Assembly (NCBI GenBank): GCA_900474095.1
Contig: UCOA01000049.1
Coordinates: forward strand, 1-43,735
Direction of reading: 5' to 3'
Source of the DNA: Hyphomicrobiales bacterium
GTDB lineage: Bacteria; Pseudomonadota; Alphaproteobacteria; Rhizobiales; Rhizobiaceae
DNA length: 43,735 bases
The notes below the pieces were generated by a model. It made no database searches. It was not told the origin of the DNA and was given only the letters and a program-made list of their open reading frames with translations. Below, piece by piece: positions 33,886-42,909 of this stretch (position 1 is the stretch's first letter; every line of letters starts with the position of its first letter). Made by a program: the position numbers and the translations under genes.

Positions 33886-35559
33886 TCATGTCTCATAGGT
33901 CACACGGCCGTCGCATATGGTCATCACAGGACGTAGTGTCGAAATTTGATCAAACGCCACGGCTTCAATGTCGCCGCTTAGCACGACCACGTCGGCGAGA
34001 AAGCCAGGCTTCAACACGCCTTTCCGGTCTTCCATGAATTCGACCCAGGCGCTGGTCCGCGTGTAGGCCGCGAGCGTTTCCATGAGCGAGAGCCGCTCGT
34101 CGGGCAGACCCTCCTTCCAGATCTCGCGGGTCATCGCACACTGGATGCAATACATCGGATCGAGCGGCGAAACCGGCCAGTCGGTCGCAAAGACGATTTT
34201 TACTCCCAGGTCCGCAAGCGTCCGCCAGGCAAAAGCGTGCTGCCAGCGCTGTTCGCCGATGCGGCTCAGATAGGGTTCGAGCGGGAGGCCGGCGGAACCG
34301 GGGGGATGGGTTGGCTGCATGGACGCTACGACGCCAAGTTCCGCGAAACGCCGAAAATCGGTCGGGAGTGCCGTCTCGATATGCTCCACCCGGTGACGGC
34401 TGTCGCGCTGGCCGTTGGCTTCCGATGCGGCCTGATAGCCATTCAGAACCATGTGCACCGCACCGTCGCCAATGGCGTGGACAGCGATTTGCAGGCTGAG
34501 GCGGTCGGCTACCGCGACAATCTTGTTGAAATGGTCTCGCGTGAAAAGCGGCTCGCCGCGCCAACCCGGCTCGTCGGCGTAGTCTTCCATGTAGTACGCG
34601 GTTCCCGATTCCGCGACCCCATCAACAAACATCTTGACAAAATCCGACCGCAGCCGATCGGTATTGAAACGGTTACGCCAAGGCGCGGCCTTCTCCTCCA
34701 ACTCGCTAAGCGCCATGAAGTTCTTCATATGAAACGGGACGCGTATCCTTGTCGGCATGCCACCGGCGCGCTCAATCTCTTCCAGCATTTCGAGTTGATA
34801 GAGATTGCCATCCATATTCTGGATCGAGGTGATGCCGAGCGAAGCGCAGTAGTCGAGGCCCTCGCGAATGACGGCGATATCGGTCTGCCTTTCCTCAGGC
34901 GTGACAAAGTCGGGATCTCCGCCGGTTACCACGCCGAGGCTTTCGCGCCCACCTGTCTGACTCAGCCGCGCGACCGGGCTGATCGCGTTAGCTTCCTTCA
35001 ACTCGCCGCTGGCAAGGCCGTCTAGTCCCATGACGATCTCGTTGCCGACGCCGACATCGCGACCTCCCAGGATGCCGGCCTCTCTTAGTGCCGCCGTATT
35101 CGCCCAAGCCGTGTGGTGATCGGGTGCATACATCAGAAATGGTCGGTTTGGGAGGATGCGATCCAGATGATGCCGCGTCACCGGTTCGTTCCGGCCGAGG
35201 ATCGCGTAATCCGCCTGTTGGGCAACCAGCAAGGCCAAACCCGGCTTGCTCGTTGCATAGTTCCGCACAGCATTCGCCAAGTCGTCGAAGCCCTGTACCC
35301 CGAAGAGCGAAAGTTCGGTTAGCCCGACCGATCCGCCGAAAATGTGCATATGGGATTCGTTGAACCCTGGAAGAACGGTTGCGCCGCGTGCATCGACCAG
35401 ACGAGTCGAAGCACGTGCGAATTTCAGGATGTCCGCATTGGTGCCGACGGCAAGAATTCGGTTTCGCCCGAGCGCGAGCGCCTCGGCTCTCGGCTGGGCA
35501 TCGTCCATGCTGAGAATTTTCGCATTGTGAATGATGAGGTCGGCGGGTCCTTGCGTCAT
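33886..35559 (-). CDS. Amidohydrolase (YtcJ-like, metal-dependent)
   Basis: A 557-residue cytoplasmic amidohydrolase. Start at 35559 with GGAAG 7 bases upstream; a longer open frame to 35703 lacks support. Features: beta-sandwich start ADLIIHNAKILSMD, metal-binding HMH in GFNESHMHIFGG (65-76), QIAVHAIGDGAVHMVL and RVEHIETALP carrying further metal ligands, KIVFATDWPVSPLDP with the catalytic Asp, and the closing sandwich GVLKPGFLADVVVLSGD. Its place between the binding-protein gene and the ligase-oxidase pair suggests it frees an amine from an imported amide or formamide-like compound. The substrate is unknown. Confidence 0.88.
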   Translation of the reverse strand: MTQGPADLIIHNAKILSMDDAQPRAEALALGRNRILAVGTNADILKFARASTRLVDARGATVLPGFNESHMHIFGGSVGLTELSLFGVQGFDDLANAVRNYATSKPGLALLVAQQADYAILGRNEPVTRHHLDRILPNRPFLMYAPDHHTAWANTAALREAGILGGRDVGVGNEIVMGLDGLASGELKEANAISPVARLSQTGGRESLGVVTGGDPDFVTPEERQTDIAVIREGLDYCASLGITSIQNMDGNLYQLEMLEEIERAGGMPTRIRVPFHMKNFMALSELEEKAAPWRNRFNTDRLRSDFVKMFVDGVAESGTAYYMEDYADEPGWRGEPLFTRDHFNKIVAVADRLSLQIAVHAIGDGAVHMVLNGYQAASEANGQRDSRHRVEHIETALPTDFRRFAELGVVASMQPTHPPGSAGLPLEPYLSRIGEQRWQHAFAWRTLADLGVKIVFATDWPVSPLDPMYCIQCAMTREIWKEGLPDERLSLMETLAAYTRTSAWVEFMEDRKGVLKPGFLADVVVLSGDIEAVAFDQISTLRPVMTICDGRVTYET

Positions 35560-35588
35560 GTCGTCTTCCAAGTTTTTGTAGCGATCGG

Positions 35589-35623
35589 CCACCGTCCACC
35601 GGCTTGATGCCGGCGGACGGTGG
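35589..35623 (-). terminator. Strong intercistronic hairpin after the binding-protein gene
   Basis: A 15-position stem with one mismatch (35589-35603 with 35609-35623) and a 5-base loop lies between the binding-protein stop and the amidohydrolase start. No T-run follows. It probably reduces or stabilises transcript downstream of the abundant binding protein. Confidence 0.65.
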
Positions 35624-35645
35624 CGCTTGGGGAGGTAGGAGCGAG

Positions 35646-36668
35646 TTACTTGCGGAGGTTCGTCCAGATCTTGTTGTACATCGTGACGACCTCGGAGGGG
35701 CACGGCGCGACATATTCCGGCGTGGCACCTTTCGGGCGCTTGATCTCGGGCGCGTCGCTGAAGTCTTGGGTGAGATATTTTTCCGACCCCAAAATGCCGT
35801 TATTGTAATTGGCGAAGTCGGAGATCAGGGCGGCGTTTTTCGGATCCATGATGAAATTCTGGAAGAGCTTCGCATTTTCGAGATTGGCAGCAGCCTTGAG
35901 GACGACGACGTTGTCCATGAAGCCCTCGATCCCTTCCTTCGGATAAGCGAAGACAAGCGTTTCCCGCTGCGCACGTGCGCGAAACGCTGCGCCATTCCAG
36001 ATCATTGCTGCATCGACATCCTTGGCGGCGAGCAACTGGAGGGAGTCATACGAAAAGGTGCGCCAGTCGGGTTTCGCCTTGTTCAAGAGTTCGTTGACTG
36101 CCTTCAATTGCGCCTTATCCGAGGTGCAGCGTGGGAAGCCTAGATAGCGCTCTGCCGCATGCATGATCGCCGTCATGTCGTCGAGCATGTTGATGCGGCC
36201 TTTGAGTTCGGCCGGAGGATCGAAGAGCACGGAGTACGAATTGATATCACCCCTGTAAACTGCCGTGTCGACGACGAAGGAGGTCACCCCAAGCTGCCAG
36301 GGCACGGAATAATGCCTGCCCTTGTCGAAATAGATATCGACGATAGCCGGGTCCATGTTCTTGAAGTTTTCCATCGACGCTGGCTCGGTCTTTTCAAGCA
36401 TGCCCGCCTCGATCATGATCGCGACGGCATAATCGCTTGGCACGACGATATCGAAGCCGGAGCCTCCGGCGCGCACCTTTGACATCATCGTTTCGTTGGA
36501 ATCGTAAAGGTCGAGGGTCACCTTGACATCGTAGGCCTTCTCGAATTTTTCGATCAGTTTCGGATTGGTGTATTCGCCCCAGTTATAGATATGCAGCTTT
36601 CCTTCGGCCAAGGCCGAGGAAGCGGACAAGGCAAATGCTGCAATGGCAAACCAGGAAGATTTCAGCAT
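35646..36668 (-). CDS. Polyamine-type ABC substrate-binding protein (PotD-like)
   Basis: A 340-residue periplasmic protein. Signal peptide with core FAIAAFALSASS and cleavage near ALA-EG (residue 22). Family marks include LHIYNWGEYTNPKLIEKFEK, VTLDLYDSNETMMSKVRAGG, FDIVVPSDYAV and MIWNGAAF. The ribosome site AAGGGAA is good. It is transcribed after the potB- and potC-like permease genes with a 39-base gap. Similar proteins bind spermidine, putrescine or other cationic amines; the binding-site residues were not compared in detail. Confidence 0.92.
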   Translation of the reverse strand: MLKSSWFAIAAFALSASSALAEGKLHIYNWGEYTNPKLIEKFEKAYDVKVTLDLYDSNETMMSKVRAGGSGFDIVVPSDYAVAIMIEAGMLEKTEPASMENFKNMDPAIVDIYFDKGRHYSVPWQLGVTSFVVDTAVYRGDINSYSVLFDPPAELKGRINMLDDMTAIMHAAERYLGFPRCTSDKAQLKAVNELLNKAKPDWRTFSYDSLQLLAAKDVDAAMIWNGAAFRARAQRETLVFAYPKEGIEGFMDNVVVLKAAANLENAKLFQNFIMDPKNAALISDFANYNNGILGSEKYLTQDFSDAPEIKRPKGATPEYVAPCPSEVVTMYNKIWTNLRK

Positions 36669-36707
36669 GTCACAAATTCCCTTTTTGCTGGACGAGGTAC
36701 GCCGGCT

Positions 36708-37532
36708 TCATTGGCTTCGGCGCTTTGATATGGCGAAGGACAGGATGATGAAGATGAACGAAATCATGAGCAGCAGCGTGCACATGGCGTTGATCTCCGG
36801 GGTCAGCGCCCGTCGGATGCGAGTGTAAATGTAGAGCGGAAGCGTGGTTTCCCCCGGTCCGGCGATCAGTTGCGTGATCGTGAAATCGTCGAAGGAGACG
36901 ATGAAGGCCAGCGCCGCGCCGGAGGAGATACCCGGAACGACCAGAGGCAAAGTTACATAGCGGAATGTCTGCCAGCGCGTGGCGTAAAGATCAGCCGCCG
37001 CATTTTCGAGCGTCTCGTCCATGCCTTCGAGACGCGCCTTGATCGGCAGGTAAGCAAAAGGAATGCAGAAAGTCACATGGGCGATCAGCAATTTGCCGAG
37101 GCCGAAATTGATGTCGATCAGGGCGGCGACCGCGGCAAAGAAAGCGAGCAGAGAAATGCCCGTCACGATTTCCGGAATCACGAGCGGCGTAGTGAGGGTA
37201 ACGAAGGCGGCGGTCTGGCCCCGCCAGCGCTTTCCTCGTGTCGTGCCCAGGGCGGCGGCGGTGGCTAGGACGGTGGATATCACCATGGCGGCGAACGCCA
37301 GGCCGATGGAGAGGATGGCAGCGTCGTAAAACTCCCGATTTTGCAAGGCAGAGGCGTACCAGTCGATGGTGAAACCTTTCCAGGCTGCACCGATATTGCT
37401 CGCGGCATTGAACGAATAGGTGGCGATGATCATCAGCGGCAGATAGAGCACCGCGATGCAGATCGCTGCGATGACGGCGAAGCCCGGCTGTTTCTTGACG
37501 TCGGCAGTCCCGTGGGTGAATGCCTTAGCCAT
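36708..37532 (-). CDS. Polyamine-type ABC permease (PotC-like)
   Basis: A 274-residue inner-membrane permease with six hydrophobic segments, starting at FAVIAAICIAVLYLPLMIIA. The cytoplasmic EAA loop that docks the ATPase is visible as ENAAADLYATRWQTFRYVTL (about residues 170-190). The ATG at 37532 overlaps the end of the preceding permease gene by 8 bases, so translation is coupled. Confidence 0.92.
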   Translation of the reverse strand: MAKAFTHGTADVKKQPGFAVIAAICIAVLYLPLMIIATYSFNAASNIGAAWKGFTIDWYASALQNREFYDAAILSIGLAFAAMVISTVLATAAALGTTRGKRWRGQTAAFVTLTTPLVIPEIVTGISLLAFFAAVAALIDINFGLGKLLIAHVTFCIPFAYLPIKARLEGMDETLENAAADLYATRWQTFRYVTLPLVVPGISSGAALAFIVSFDDFTITQLIAGPGETTLPLYIYTRIRRALTPEINAMCTLLLMISFIFIILSFAISKRRSQ

Positions 37533-38427
37533 GGCTGACCCCCATGGCCTTGCGCGCCTGGATGTAGAGCGCCAGCAGCACAAACCCCATCAGCACGGTT
37601 GCGAAGGCGGAGCCCAATGGCCAGTTCCGCGAAGAGCCGAACTGAAGCGCGATCAGGTCGCCGATCATCATATGGCGACCACCGCCAAGCAAGAGGGGCG
37701 TCACATAGGCGCCGAACGTCGGAATGAATACCAAGACGCAGCCGGTGATGATGCCGGGCATGGCAAGCGGGATGATGATTCGCCACAAGACCTGGAAGCG
37801 GGAGGCATAGAGATCGAAGCCTGCTTCGGCCAGCCTGAAGTCGACCTTCTCAAGCGCCGCATAGATGGGCAGGATCATGAAGGGCAGGAAACTATAGATC
37901 AGGCCGAGCACGATTGCGAAATCGGTGAAGATTATGCCGACCGGCGCGTTGATAAGGTCCAGTGACAGCATGATCATGTTGATTAGGCCTTCATCGCGGA
38001 TGATGAACATGATGGCGATCGTCCTGACGAGCAGGTTCGACCAGAAGGGAATTGTGATCAGCAGCACCCATCTGTTGCGCGTATCTGGCGACCGCGTTGC
38101 CATGAAATAGGCCGTCGGAAATCCAATCAGCAGACAGAGTAGCGTCGTGGCCGCGCCGAAGGCGACCGTCCGGGCAAAAATGATCAGGTAATCCGGCGAG
38201 AAGGTGAGCGCGTCGTCGAAGACGTCCCTCTGGAACAGCAGCGAAATATAAGCATCGGGCGAGAATTTCGGAACGACGCCGCCATATTCCGACGGTTGCA
38301 TGAGAGAGTAGCTCATCACGGTGATGAGCGGCACCATGCCGAAGAGCGTAATGCAAAGCAGGGCAGGTGCGGTAAGCCATCGTTTATGGCTGAGCTGTGC
38401 TTCGGCGATATCGACATCGGTTGCCAT
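37525..38427 (-). CDS. Polyamine-type ABC permease (PotB-like)
   Basis: A 300-residue inner-membrane permease with six predicted helices, the first at about residues 20-40 (LLCITLFGMVPLITVMSYSL). The EAA loop appears as LAEAGFDLYASRFQVLWRII, and the motif LPFMILPIYAALEKVD precedes it. It starts 3 bases after the ATPase gene and overlaps the PotC-like gene, forming a standard PotABCD-order operon. Confidence 0.92.
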   Translation of the reverse strand: MATDVDIAEAQLSHKRWLTAPALLCITLFGMVPLITVMSYSLMQPSEYGGVVPKFSPDAYISLLFQRDVFDDALTFSPDYLIIFARTVAFGAATTLLCLLIGFPTAYFMATRSPDTRNRWVLLITIPFWSNLLVRTIAIMFIIRDEGLINMIMLSLDLINAPVGIIFTDFAIVLGLIYSFLPFMILPIYAALEKVDFRLAEAGFDLYASRFQVLWRIIIPLAMPGIITGCVLVFIPTFGAYVTPLLLGGGRHMMIGDLIALQFGSSRNWPLGSAFATVLMGFVLLALYIQARKAMGVSHG

Positions 38428-38430
38428 GTA

Positions 38431-39531
38431 TCAGTCCCTCAGCACTTGTGAGGCCCCTAAAGGCAGGACGAGGCCGATTAAAGCATTGGTTTGCGGCGCG
38501 CGACTGCCGTCTCTCCGGTTCTGCTGGCGGATGATGACGGGCGTTCCATCAGCAAGATGGGTGTGGATGTGCGTGTCGGTGCCGAAATAGACGACGGTCG
38601 CCACCGTTGCGGCGATGGAACCCGCCGCGCCGACGTCCGTGATTTCGATATGCTCGGGACGGATGACGATTGTGATCGCGCCATGTCTCGGGGCTTCCTC
38701 CGAAAGGCCTGCGGACACCCGGACGCCATTTTTGAGCCGCACCGTTCCGGACATGCCATCCACAGCTTCGAGGTCGCCCTGGAGAAAGTTGGTCTCGCCG
38801 ATAAAGCCGGCGACGAACCTATCGGCTGGATGCTCGTATATGTCTCTGGAGCTGCCGACCTGCAGGACCTTGCCGGCATTCATGACCGCAATGCGGTCGG
38901 ACATCGTCAATGCTTCTTCCTGATCGTGGGTGACAAACACGAAGGTGATGCCTGTTTCGGCCTGCAGGCGCTTGAGCTCGATCTGCATGGATTGCCGCAG
39001 CTTGAGATCGAGTGCCGAGAGCGGCTCGTCCAGCAGCAGGATCTGGGGCCGGGGCGCCAGCCCGCGTGCAAGCGCTACACGCTGCTGTTGGCCGCCCGAA
39101 AGCCTAGTCACAAGGCTATCGCCCCGTCCTTCCAGCCGAACGAGGCGCAGCATCTCGTCGACCGTCACCTTGATTTCGGATCTCGACCTGCCCAGCATCT
39201 TCAGTCCAAAACCGATATTCTCTGCAACCGTCATATGCGGAAAAAGTGCGTAGCTCTGAAAGACGGTGTTGATCGGCCGATGATTAGGCGGAAGGCGTGA
39301 AATGTCCTTTGTGCCGAGTAGAATGCTACCCGTGGTGGGGGTCTCGAATCCGGCCATTAACCTGAGAAGGGTCGTCTTGCCGCATCCGGACGGGCCGAGC
39401 AGCGTGAAGAATTCATTGGGCTGGATTTTAAGGGTGACATCATCGACGGCCCGGAAAGTGTCGAAATCCTTGACAATACCGAGCATATCGACGGCACTTC
39501 CGGACGTGGCGCTCGATTGAAATTCAGTCAT
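38431..39531 (-). CDS. Polyamine-type ABC ATP-binding protein (PotA-like)
   Basis: A 366-residue ATPase: Walker A GPSGCGKTT (46-54), Q-loop FQSYALFPHMT, signature LSGGQQQRVALARG (144-157), Walker B ILLLDEPLSALD (164-175), and switch His in FVTHDQEEAL. A C-terminal TOBE-type regulatory domain occupies about 280-366. It is the first gene of a seven-gene leftward operon (ATPase, two permeases, binding protein, amidohydrolase, ligase, oxidase) and faces a TetR gene across 376 bases. Confidence 0.94.
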   Translation of the reverse strand: MTEFQSSATSGSAVDMLGIVKDFDTFRAVDDVTLKIQPNEFFTLLGPSGCGKTTLLRLMAGFETPTTGSILLGTKDISRLPPNHRPINTVFQSYALFPHMTVAENIGFGLKMLGRSRSEIKVTVDEMLRLVRLEGRGDSLVTRLSGGQQQRVALARGLAPRPQILLLDEPLSALDLKLRQSMQIELKRLQAETGITFVFVTHDQEEALTMSDRIAVMNAGKVLQVGSSRDIYEHPADRFVAGFIGETNFLQGDLEAVDGMSGTVRLKNGVRVSAGLSEEAPRHGAITIVIRPEHIEITDVGAAGSIAATVATVVYFGTDTHIHTHLADGTPVIIRQQNRRDGSRAPQTNALIGLVLPLGASQVLRD

Positions 39532-39907
39532 CTGCTCCCCAGCTCAGTTCAAATTACTGCGCGAAATCGACATGCGGTCGGGAACGTCCTTGCGGGAAAA
39601 CCTTCGCTTGACCTCAAAAGTGCCGGATCAACGGACGCACGAGCACGCACGCTGCAACGAGAAACTCGTTGCGCGGGGGTACCTGTTACCAAACCTGAAT
39701 GCATGAGGCAGGCCGCAGAACGCTACCGCCAGACGTTCTGGCGCCGTCAGCGTTCCACCACTGGCGCTTATCTCAGGTGCGGAACCTCATCGTCTGCTTG
39801 ATTTCCATCGTTCCCACTATTGTTTTTATGTTTGTCTTTGCACATACCGTATGTGATAAATAATTTGTGTCAATAAAATATTTTATTGCATAAAAGAGAG
39901 GCGTGAA
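39532..39907. promoter_or_regulatory. Divergent promoter region with two palindromes
   Basis: The 376-base region separates the amine operon from its likely TetR regulator. Close to the TetR gene lie CACATACCGTATGTG (39841-39855; 7-bp arms, one central base) and the perfect 18-bp palindrome CAATAAAATATTTTATTG (39871-39888). The AT-rich stretch 39855-39895 is a probable core promoter. TetR proteins typically bind 15-20-bp palindromes of this kind near their own start. Confidence 0.65.
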
Positions 39908-40555
39908 ATGAGGAAGAAGTCGGTTGAGGAGAAACCGCCTGGGCTGCGCTTGAGGCAGAAGAGTCAGCGCCGGGACGCCATCTTGACTGTCGCGAAACGG
40001 CTGTTTGAACAGAACGGAATCGAAACCACGACGATGGCTGCCATCGCCGCAGAGGTCGGTGTCTCCACGCCCACAGTCTTCAACTATTTCGGTACCAGGG
40101 ACGAACTGTTGCTCGCTATCATTCTTGACGGACACATTCGGGCGGTTGAGAGCAGCAGGCGCATTGCCAAAAGAAGCGGCAAAGGGATGGCGGCAGATCT
40201 GACTGACCTGCTCATGCGTTTCACAAAGTATTCGATGCAGATCTTCAATAAGCCGGTCTGGCGCTATGCCGACTCAGCAGTCATCCGCCAGCCGAAATCG
40301 GAGTTTGTTCAGCGTTACTCGCAAATCGACACGGTGTTGAGGGGGGAAATCGAAGGTGTCCTGAGGGACCAGCCGAGCGTGACGCGTAGGGGAAACGCTT
40401 TTGATGCTGCGGCTCTCGCGGCCGTCATCTACAACCACTGGAATGCACACTACATTGCTTTCATCAAGGATGACGATATGAGTATGGACAGTCATTTCGA
40501 GTCGCTCCTACCGCAAATTGAGGAGCTGTTAAGCTTGATTTTTGCAGATGAGTAG
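39908..40555 (+). CDS. TetR-family transcriptional regulator
   Basis: A 215-residue regulator with an N-terminal helix-turn-helix at about residues 22-68 (ILTVAKRLFEQNGIETTTMA, VGVSTPTVFNYFGTRDELLL) and a helical ligand-binding domain after it. GAGAGG lies 5-10 bases upstream of the ATG. It is divergent from the amine transport operon and adjoins two strong palindromes, so it probably represses that operon and itself until an amine-type inducer binds. The ligand is unknown. Confidence 0.92.
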   Translation: MRKKSVEEKPPGLRLRQKSQRRDAILTVAKRLFEQNGIETTTMAAIAAEVGVSTPTVFNYFGTRDELLLAIILDGHIRAVESSRRIAKRSGKGMAADLTDLLMRFTKYSMQIFNKPVWRYADSAVIRQPKSEFVQRYSQIDTVLRGEIEGVLRDQPSVTRRGNAFDAAALAAVIYNHWNAHYIAFIKDDDMSMDSHFESLLPQIEELLSLIFADE

Positions 40556-40584
40556 CTGTACCGGTCTGGCCTGCTGCCGGTTTT
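40556..40584 (+). terminator. Possible terminator after the TetR gene
   Basis: ACCGG (40560-40564) and CCGGT (40577-40581) can pair, followed by TTT. The stem is only 5 bp, so the call is weak. Confidence 0.35.
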
Positions 40585-41283
40585 AAGGACACGAGGTCCA
40601 CGACCCAATATTCCCGTGTGCGGCGTGCCCCGGCCGAGATCGTTGGACGGCGGTCCTGGTCTCACCGTGGCCCTGGGATTCCCGCGTTACGTATTATTGC
40701 TTCCAGCGTTTTTAGATTCGTGGACCCACGGAAGCTCGCTTGCGGAAGCGAACTTTCAGTCGCTGGATTGCACCTTGGAGCCGACGGATAACGAAGACCG
40801 GTTTCGCAACGCGCGCCGATCAGCCCTGCGTCTCTGTTGATTAAACAGAGATTGGCCAGCGACGGCTTGCCACGGGCAATGTTGCCCGGACTTTCCCGCG
40901 GCTTGCCGGCAACCGGGGAGTTCATCGAAATGGGCAGGCGTGCGGACCTGACAATCTGCGAAGGACACAATTTCAGCCGTGTCCGTCACGTCATGATCAA
41001 GGGCAAGAGTGCGGTATGGAACGGCGCGCCCGCCAAAAGAACAGGTGTGTCGTTACGGTTTAATGCGTGGCTCACGTCGAGTTCTCCGCAGGCAAATTTT
41101 CTCAGAATGACGCACGGGGCCGTTGGCCGTGTACGTGACGAAGGGAGGGGAGGGCCGAACTGACGCGTCTTTGCCGATATCGTGTTCCTGCGGCGCCATC
41201 CCTTGCCTCAGGCGAGACTAGCTGTTCAGGAACAAAGTCCCGGTATCGATAGTTTGGAACCGACTCTTCGGAGGAGACCCAAA
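40585..41283 (+). pseudogene. Decayed amidohydrolase C-terminal remnant within a gene-poor stretch
   Basis: Around 40900-41040 one plus frame reads EFIEMGRRADLTICEGHNFS followed by RVRHVMIKGKSAVWNGAP, the look of a C-terminal beta-sandwich in amidohydrolases (usually G-I--G-RADLV-V). The upstream part of any such gene is not visible, and no good start exists. The other 500 bases of this stretch hold nothing I recognise. Confidence 0.4.
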
Positions 41284-41592
41284 ATGCTCATACATCAACT
41301 CGAAAATTGCAGTGATGGACACTGGAGTGATCCGGTAATGGTTCAGCTTCGTTTCGGATTCCCGGAAAAAATCGACGGCCCCTTGGGCGCGCTCAACTGC
41401 CTCGTGCAGCGCTGGCCGAAGTTTGGTGGCGAAAAATACTCACGCGCTAAACAACTGTGTATGGCGGCACTAGGGGGACGCGTGCCATGTGAGTCCGCAC
41501 GGGGCGCATTCGTGGCGGCAGCGGAAGAGGCGGAGGTGTTGGCAAGCTATACAAAGCATGGAAAATCAATCTCTGGGAACGCAACAGCTTAA
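41284..41592 (+). CDS. DUF982 domain protein
   Basis: A 102-residue protein matching the small DUF982 family, abundant in rhizobia and often encoded in several copies. Typical features: HWSDPVMVQLRFGFPEKIDG, then GALNCLVQRWPKFGGEKYSR and AKQLCMAALGGRVPCESARG with the conserved W-P and A-FVAAA helix. The start has GGAGGAG 9 bases upstream. Function is unknown. It stands alone, between the decayed amidohydrolase remnant and the toxin gene. Confidence 0.85.
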   Translation: MLIHQLENCSDGHWSDPVMVQLRFGFPEKIDGPLGALNCLVQRWPKFGGEKYSRAKQLCMAALGGRVPCESARGAFVAAAEEAEVLASYTKHGKSISGNATA

Positions 41593-41722
41593 ATGATGCC
41601 GGCAACCGAGGGCGGCGCCGTCGCACAAACCGCACGCGAACATCCGGCAGCAGTTGGCAGCGTCGTATTGGCGGCCGCGATCGTAGGTGAAATTGCATAA
41701 CCTTTGGGCCGTTGGTTCTGCC

Positions 41723-42394
41723 TCAGCTCGAAAGCTTCCGCACCTCGATTCGGCGTTCACCGGCGGACACCGTGATCTCAAAGTGGTCGGTCTGCGTGAC
41801 ATCCCGAATGTTCCGTGGCCGAAGTGCCGCAACATTCACGCCGGTCCTGCGCCTCAGGCTGTCGTAGATGATACCTGGGCCGCCGCCCGCTCGGACCTGC
41901 TCACCAAGGGCTTGTGAAGCCGCATAGCTGGTACTGTCATATACTGCAGAGTGCCGCGACTGCTCTCCACGAATGTCAAGGTAGTCGCCGTGCAGAACTG
42001 AAGTGTAACATCTGTAGGAGCGTGCCATTTCTCTCACGCCGCGGGCAATGACCTCGCGGCGAAGATGATGCCCGACCTCGGCAGCGGCCGTGCGAAGATC
42101 ATCGGCAGCATACCACGCACCAAGGTCTCCGCCATTGAACCGCATTCCATCGGGAGCCACATGCAGGAACGCAGCCATTACCACACTAGCGTTAGGAACA
42201 TTGTAAACCCATTCATCTTTAGGGAGTCGCTGAATGCGTTCAGCGACCAATCGGTCGTTGGTCCAGCCGGCAAGCTCCATCAGAGCCTCGAGATCGGCCG
42301 CCGTCGCAACTGTGTCAAACAGCCCGATCGGCGGAAACTGCGACGGTATTAGCCGGTATGAGGGGTATGGCGCCGGGGCAAAGCGACTGGTCAC
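41723..42394 (-). CDS. RES-domain toxin
   Basis: A 223-residue RES-family protein named for conserved Arg, Glu and Ser: Arg14 in YPSYRLIP, the Glu in EALMELAGWTNDRL, and the Ser in AVYDSTSYAASQALGEQV. Known RES toxins degrade NAD+ in the cell. The start is GTG, overlapping the antitoxin stop as GTGA, so translation is coupled. Length is normal for the family. The upstream gene encodes the matching Xre/MbcA-like antitoxin, making a type II toxin-antitoxin pair. Confidence 0.9.
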   Translation of the reverse strand: MTSRFAPAPYPSYRLIPSQFPPIGLFDTVATAADLEALMELAGWTNDRLVAERIQRLPKDEWVYNVPNASVVMAAFLHVAPDGMRFNGGDLGAWYAADDLRTAAAEVGHHLRREVIARGVREMARSYRCYTSVLHGDYLDIRGEQSRHSAVYDSTSYAASQALGEQVRAGGGPGIIYDSLRRRTGVNVAALRPRNIRDVTQTDHFEITVSAGERRIEVRKLSS

Positions 42395-42909
42395 AGGAAC
42401 ACTATGTCCCCGTCGTCATATGGCGCAAATGCTTCGTCTAGAGTGTTGGGGGACATGTATACGCCGCCCCTCGCCGCGTCCAGAAATCGACGGACGGTCA
42501 TCAGTCCGTCCTGAGTTCCATTGGCAAGGACTGTAAGCGGGGGATGACCGCCAAAAGCAAGCGCTTGGTGCGGCGTGCGCAACCACTCTACTCCCGCCCG
42601 TTCGTTGGAGAACAGGATGCCAAGCGCCTGATGAATCCCCAGCACTGCAGAGATTCGGGTAAGTGTGTCGACGTCCAGGGTAAACACGCCATGTTCACGG
42701 GCCCGTTTTGCCCAGCTATGATAAGTCGACCTTGATGGATAACCGAGAACGAGTAATCGCTGCTCTTCGGTCAACCCCCACAGATCCGCAATGGCCAAAA
42801 AGGTCCTCAGCGATGGCGCACTGAGTTTTTTTCGATTCGTGGGAGCAAACCGATCGGTTTGAAGGCGCGGCAGTACCGTCCGATCTGCCTTATGTTCAGC
42901 ATTCCGCAT
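42391..42909 (-). CDS. Xre/MbcA/ParS-type antitoxin (DUF2384)
   Basis: A 172-residue protein: an Xre-like N-terminal helical domain (about 35-100, LTEEQRLLVLGYPSRSTYHS and TLTRISAVLGIHQALGILF) and a C-terminal toxin-binding domain of the DUF2384 type (EWLRTPHQALAFGGHPPLTV and GTQDGLMTVRRFLDAARGG). The start at 42909 is chosen because GGGAG lies 7 bases upstream; a longer frame to 42954 crosses the putative operator. It neutralises the RES toxin encoded just downstream and probably represses the pair. Confidence 0.9.
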   Translation of the reverse strand: MRNAEHKADRTVLPRLQTDRFAPTNRKKLSAPSLRTFLAIADLWGLTEEQRLLVLGYPSRSTYHSWAKRAREHGVFTLDVDTLTRISAVLGIHQALGILFSNERAGVEWLRTPHQALAFGGHPPLTVLANGTQDGLMTVRRFLDAARGGVYMSPNTLDEAFAPYDDGDIVFL

